From NCBI RefSeq assembly GCF_902806685.2, contig NC_048557.2:11169554-11233553 (forward strand): DNA of 64,000 bases. The letters run 5' to 3'. Every line of letters starts with the position of its first letter. Position 1 is the first letter of the stretch. This document shows, piece after piece, positions 61,801 through 64,000 of this stretch. The notes below the pieces were generated by a model. The model was not told the origin of the DNA. It saw only the letters and a program-made list of their open reading frames with translations, and did not search any database. The translations under genes and the position numbers were made by a program. Source of the stretch: Maniola hyperantus. Lineage: Eukaryota > Arthropoda > Insecta > Lepidoptera > Nymphalidae.

Positions 61801-63273
61801 CTCAGCAACCAGTTTGTTGTCGGGCTCCACGAGCGAATCGTCCGAGCTCGGCGTGTCCGGGTCCATGTCCTCCGAGTCTTCGCTATCTACCAACTGCAAC
61901 ACAAAACAGACTTACCTCAGCAACCAGTTTGTTGTCGGGCTCCACGAGCGAATCGTCCGAGCTCGGCGTGTCCGGGTCCATGTCCTCCGAGTCTTCGCTA
62001 TCTACCAACTGCAACACAAAACAGACTTACCTCAGCAACCAGTTTGTTGTCGGGCTCCACGAGCGAATCGTCCGAGCTCGGCGTGTCCGGGTCCATGTCC
62101 TCCGAGTCTTCGCTATCTACCAACTGCAACACAAAACAGACTTACCTCAGCAACCAGTTTGTTGTCGGGCTCCACGAGCGAATCGTCCGAGCTCGGCGTG
62201 TCCGGGTCCATGTCCTCCGAGTCTTCGCTATCTACCAACTGCAACACAAAACAGACTTACCTCAGCAACCAGTTTGTTGTCGGGCTCCACGAGCGAATCG
62301 TCCGAGCTCGGCGTGTCCGGGTCCATGTCCTCCGAGTCTTCGCTATCTACCAACTGCAACACAAAACAGACTTACCTCAGCAACCAGTTTGTTGTCGGGC
62401 TCCACGAGCGAATCGTCCGAGCTCGGCGTGTCCGGGTCCATGTCCTCCGAGTCTTCGCTATCTACCAACTGCAACACAAAACAGACTTACCTCAGCAACC
62501 AGTTTGTTGTCGGGCTCCACGAGCGAATCGTCCGAGCTCGGCGTGTCCGGGTCCATGTCCTCCGAGTCTTCGCTATCTACCAACTGCAACACAAAACAGA
62601 CTTACCTCAGCAACCAGTTTGTTGTCGGGCTCCACGAGCGAATCGTCCGAGCTCGGCGTGTCCGGGTCCATGTCCTCCGAGTCTTCGCTATCTACCAACT
62701 GCAACACAAAACAGACTTACCTCAGCAACCAGTTTGTTGTCGGGCTCCACGAGCGAATCGTCCGAGCTCGGCGTGTCCGGGTCCATGTCCTCCGAGTCTT
62801 CGCTATCTACCAACTGCAACACAAAACAGACTTACCTCAGCAACCAGTTTGTTGTCGGGCTCCACGAGCGAATCGTCCGAGCTCGGCGTGTCCGGGTCCA
62901 TGTCCTCCGAGTCTTCGCTATCTACCAACTGCAACACAAAACAGACTTACCTCAGCAACCAGTTTGTTGTCGGGCTCCACGAGCGAATCGTCCGAGCTCG
63001 GCGTGTCCGGGTCCATGTCCTCCGAGTCTTCGCTATCTACCAACTGCAACACAAAACAGACTTACCTCAGCAACCAGTTTGTTGTCGGGCTCCACGAGCG
63101 AATCGTCCGAGCTCGGCGTGTCCGGGTCCATGTCCTCCGAGTCTTCGCTATCTACCAACTGCAACACAAAACAGACTTACCTCAGCAACCAGTTTGTTGT
63201 CGGGCTCCACGAGCGAATCGTCCGAGCTCGGCGTGTCCGGGTCCATGTCCTCCGAGTCTTCGCTATCTACCAA
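55730..63273 (-). CDS. NUB1: NUB1-like protein, C-terminal part (5' exons outside window)
   Basis: NUB1 binds NEDD8 and FAT10 through UBA domains and delivers them to the proteasome. Visible exons in gene order: the acidic 93-nt exon (24 copies, 63273 to 60537), UBA exon 58274-58166, exon 56605-56530, last exon 55856-55730 with stop. All joins are in frame. The UBA exon reads LEAMGYPAEEARSALRLTHN then VSKAVDLLVGW, a classic MGY...A...L UBA. The terminus AIRTDEDDYLSASLAEEEQF + LAQYKSLL matches the NUB1 ending of an acidic EEDYL...LEDEE segment. KKQKKETREKR between them could be a basic localisation signal. One 93-nt exon gives 31 residues rich in Asp, Glu and Ser. Upstream exons (NEDD8-like domain, earlier UBAs) lie beyond 64000. 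The orthology is from recall of the family, not a search. Confidence 0.75.
55893..56465. mobile_element. Three Hel-2 copies in alternating orientation
   Basis: 55893-56092 (-), 56093-56275 (+) and 56300-56465 (-), recognised by tgcccgcgactttgttcgag, ttataaacgcgaaagtgtgt and caccgttgcgacgtgattgg. All in NUB1-like introns. Confidence 0.6.
56530..56605 (-). CDS. NUB1: NUB1-like penultimate exon
   Basis: DPSNPSTSAAEASRKKQKKE then TREK; a Ser/Thr linker and basic cluster. Acceptor ATACAG, donor GTAAAC, phase 2 end. Confidence 0.8.
56671..56690. repeat. Run of 20 G
   Basis: Homopolymer on the plus strand (C on the gene strand), within the intron next to the penultimate exon. Confidence 0.9.
56700..57180 (+). 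mobile_element. SINE E split by SINE D
   Basis: Halves 56700-56783 (gaggaaacctgcatgcctga) and 57093-57180 (tgtgtgaagtctgccaatcc) are one SINE E. The insert's ends show an AAGGT duplication. Confidence 0.68.
56784..57092 (-). mobile_element. SINE D, head partly lost, nested in SINE E
   Basis: tttattcagatacaagttag ... ccaggaatcgaacccgggac, then breaks before the A box. Confidence 0.72.
57185..57410 (-). mobile_element. Helitron (Hel-2)
   Basis: acccgcgacttcgtccgggt ... aaatttcatcaaaatcggtt ... (GACA)n. Confidence 0.62.
57411..58060. other. NUB1-like intron, AT-rich
   Basis: Contains a retroelement tail (tgcaatgccctaacggggct, then aataaataaatcataaatca) near 57945-58015; nothing else recognised. 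Confidence 0.4.
58085..58160 (+). mobile_element. LINE 3' tip with (ATG)n tail
   Basis: ccgtggcgtgtggaagtccc ... tgtccagcagtggacgtcta then (GATGAT)n, ending against the UBA-exon donor. Confidence 0.65.
58166..58274 (-). CDS. NUB1: NUB1-like UBA-domain exon
   Basis: LEAMGYPAEEARSALRLTHN / HVSKAVDLLVGWCSQP. The hydrophobic MGY loop and the C-terminal DLL of the third helix are the ubiquitin-contact elements of a UBA. Donor GTGAGT, phase 1 end; a (TTTC)n microsatellite forms the upstream pyrimidine tract. Confidence 0.88.
58284..58890. mobile_element. Repeat cluster: (GAAA)n, LINE tail G-type, family L
   Basis: (GAAA)n at about 58291-58323; 58510-58690 is a LINE 3' end (ttaagtttgcgttataatta ... 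tttgactttgactttgac); 58720-58880 is the inverse of the 24.5-kb repeat. Confidence 0.5.
59371..59684. repeat. Tandem array of an 81-bp unit, about 4 copies
   Basis: Units begin gccacaaagcaaaataagaa at 59371, 59452, 59533 and 59614. The last is shortened by an internal deletion of gcgttgctgtc. Copies are otherwise nearly identical. Confidence 0.92.
60168..60402 (-). mobile_element. Helitron (Hel-1), complete
   Basis: Starts on the reverse strand at TC (60401-60402) and ends CTAG (60168-60171). The hairpin cgcgacttcgtccgcg is intact. Confidence 0.8.
60537..60629 (-). CDS. NUB1: NUB1-like acidic exon, 3'-most copy
   Basis: Thirty-one codons in phase 0. Its donor is followed by the unique sequence GTAAGCCCTGTTACGG, so it is the only copy with a normal-length downstream intron and the most plausible donor partner for the UBA exon. 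Confidence 0.75.
63181..63273 (-). CDS. NUB1: NUB1-like acidic exon, 5'-most copy
   Basis: The only copy with a normal-length upstream intron. Its acceptor reads gtggattgtgttgcag, the distal part of which belongs to an inserted Helitron end. Confidence 0.72.
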
Positions 63274-63285
63274 CTGCAACACAAT

Positions 63286-63415
63286 CCACACTATTATAAA
63301 TGTGAAAGTGTTTGTCTGTGTGTTAGCTTTTCCCATCCCATCCGCTAAACGACTTTGTACATGTGGATCTTATATAATTTAAATTCACATAAACGAAGTC
63401 ATCGGAATCACCTAC
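63286..63415 (+). mobile_element. Helitron-like element abutting the exon array
   Basis: 5' TC at 63286-63287 follows A, then CACACTATTATAAATGTGAA (Hel-2 start). The 3' side (ataaacgaagtcatcggaat, then cacctacc) is degraded. Confidence 0.6.
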
Positions 63416-64000
63416 CACGTTTTTTGTAGAGGTGACCAATTTATTTATTAACCTGTTAATTTAACACATATTAAAGTTTGTTGATTAACTGCGATACTAA
63501 AACTTAACAATTTTAAATAAAAAAATATTATTAAATCAAAAAATACAAATTATTATAGTTAGGACCTATACCTACGTTCTAAGTAGCTGCAGTAGGTACT
63601 TAAGTAGGTAGCGCGAAGATTCCAGGAAATTAAATTTCGAAGGGGGCGCGCGGTGCAAAACGCGCGCGCGACGACATTATATCTACCGATTGCGACCGAT
63701 TACGTCATGCGCTAAAAATACCGATGCATTGAATATGGTTAAAAATAGCAAGTCAACTAATGTTAAATAGCACCACATCGATATGATGATAAATTTAGCA
63801 TATCAAATGATTTTGTTGTTCCCATCGAATACCTACGATGTTGTGTTAATAAATAAGTTAAATAATTTTGTTATTTTTGTTGATGCTTTGATTTGATACA
63901 TAAATAATACAATAGTCGAAATTTTTGTTATTTCTGTTTATTACCGATACTGTTCGATTAACGATAGTGCGCGTTCATAGACTTTTTGCTAGTTTATTTT
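63416..64000. other. NUB1-like intron or 5' flank, AT-rich
   Basis: No exon found. A short GC-rich patch (ggggcgcgcggtgcaaaacg / cgcgcgcgacgac) near 63645-63680 stands out, next to a TTACGTCA motif. Confidence 0.4.

Larger units (their letters stand above)
60532..63284 (-). repeat. 24-copy tandem array of a 93-nt coding exon (115-bp unit)
   Basis: Unit starts (cttacctcag) at 60532, 60647, 60761, 60876 and then every 115 bp to 63176. Each unit on the minus strand is acceptor ttgcag, a 93-nt phase-0 exon (LVDSEDSEDMDPDTPSSDDS then LVEPDNKLVAE) and donor gtaagt; the spacer is 22 nt. I see one difference across the whole array, a 1-nt deletion in the spacer between copies 2 and 3. Exon copies: 60537-60629, 60652-60744, 60766-60858, 60881-60973, then every 115 bp to 63181-63273. 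Confidence 0.97.

Noticed and set aside
60532..63284. CRISPR-like direct repeat array
   Set aside because: The repeats are 93-nt exons with constant 22-nt spacers rather than variable ones, in a eukaryotic gene with splice signals.
60665..63382. Large repetitive plus-strand protein
   Set aside because: All three plus frames are open only because the unit lacks stops on that strand; the minus strand has the in-frame exon with splice sites and joins to the UBA exon.

Overview
The window is eukaryotic and almost certainly lepidopteran (moth or butterfly). It has short coding exons with GT/AG borders and long introns. About two thirds of it is interspersed repeats: short Helitrons ending in CTAG after an acgaagtcgcg hairpin, tRNA-headed SINEs, decayed LINE 3' ends and fold-back MITEs of kinds common in Lepidoptera. 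Exons below were assembled by eye from splice sites and reading-frame continuity; nothing was searched against a database.

Three host genes are present. (1) Minus strand, 24-11257: the first 19 coding exons (1,133 codons) of an ABCA-subfamily lipid transporter. They cover the N-terminal cytosolic stretch, the first transmembrane helix and an unusually long glycosylated first extracellular domain; the rest lies left of the window. A candidate non-coding first exon sits at about 40351-40545. (2) Plus strand, 44288-54335: a complete nine-exon gene of 484 codons with a central coiled coil and a C-terminal TRAF/MATH domain, but no visible RING. (3) Minus strand, 55730 to beyond 63273: the 3' part of a gene resembling NEDD8 ultimate buster 1 (NUB1), with a UBA domain and the NUB1-like acidic C-terminus. 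Genes 2 and 3 converge tail to tail across 1.4 kb.

The standout is inside the NUB1-like gene. One 93-nt, phase-0, acidic exon is repeated 24 times (60532-63284) in an essentially identical 115-bp tandem array. The copies are separated by only 22 nt, and each spacer is itself a complete donor-plus-acceptor sequence. These spacers look too short to be spliced as introns, so the array either behaves as 24 interchangeable copies of one exon or is an assembly expansion. A Helitron 5' end directly abuts it.

The region 11.3-44.2 kb contains no host coding exon I can defend. It is a mosaic of nested transposons. Two are well bounded: a 500-bp P-element-like insertion with inverted termini, an 8-bp target duplication and a THAP zinc-finger exon (13810-14309), and an 851-bp hAT-like element with an 8-bp target duplication (29955-30805). 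There are also several tandem repeats and a hairpin MITE inside a LINE.
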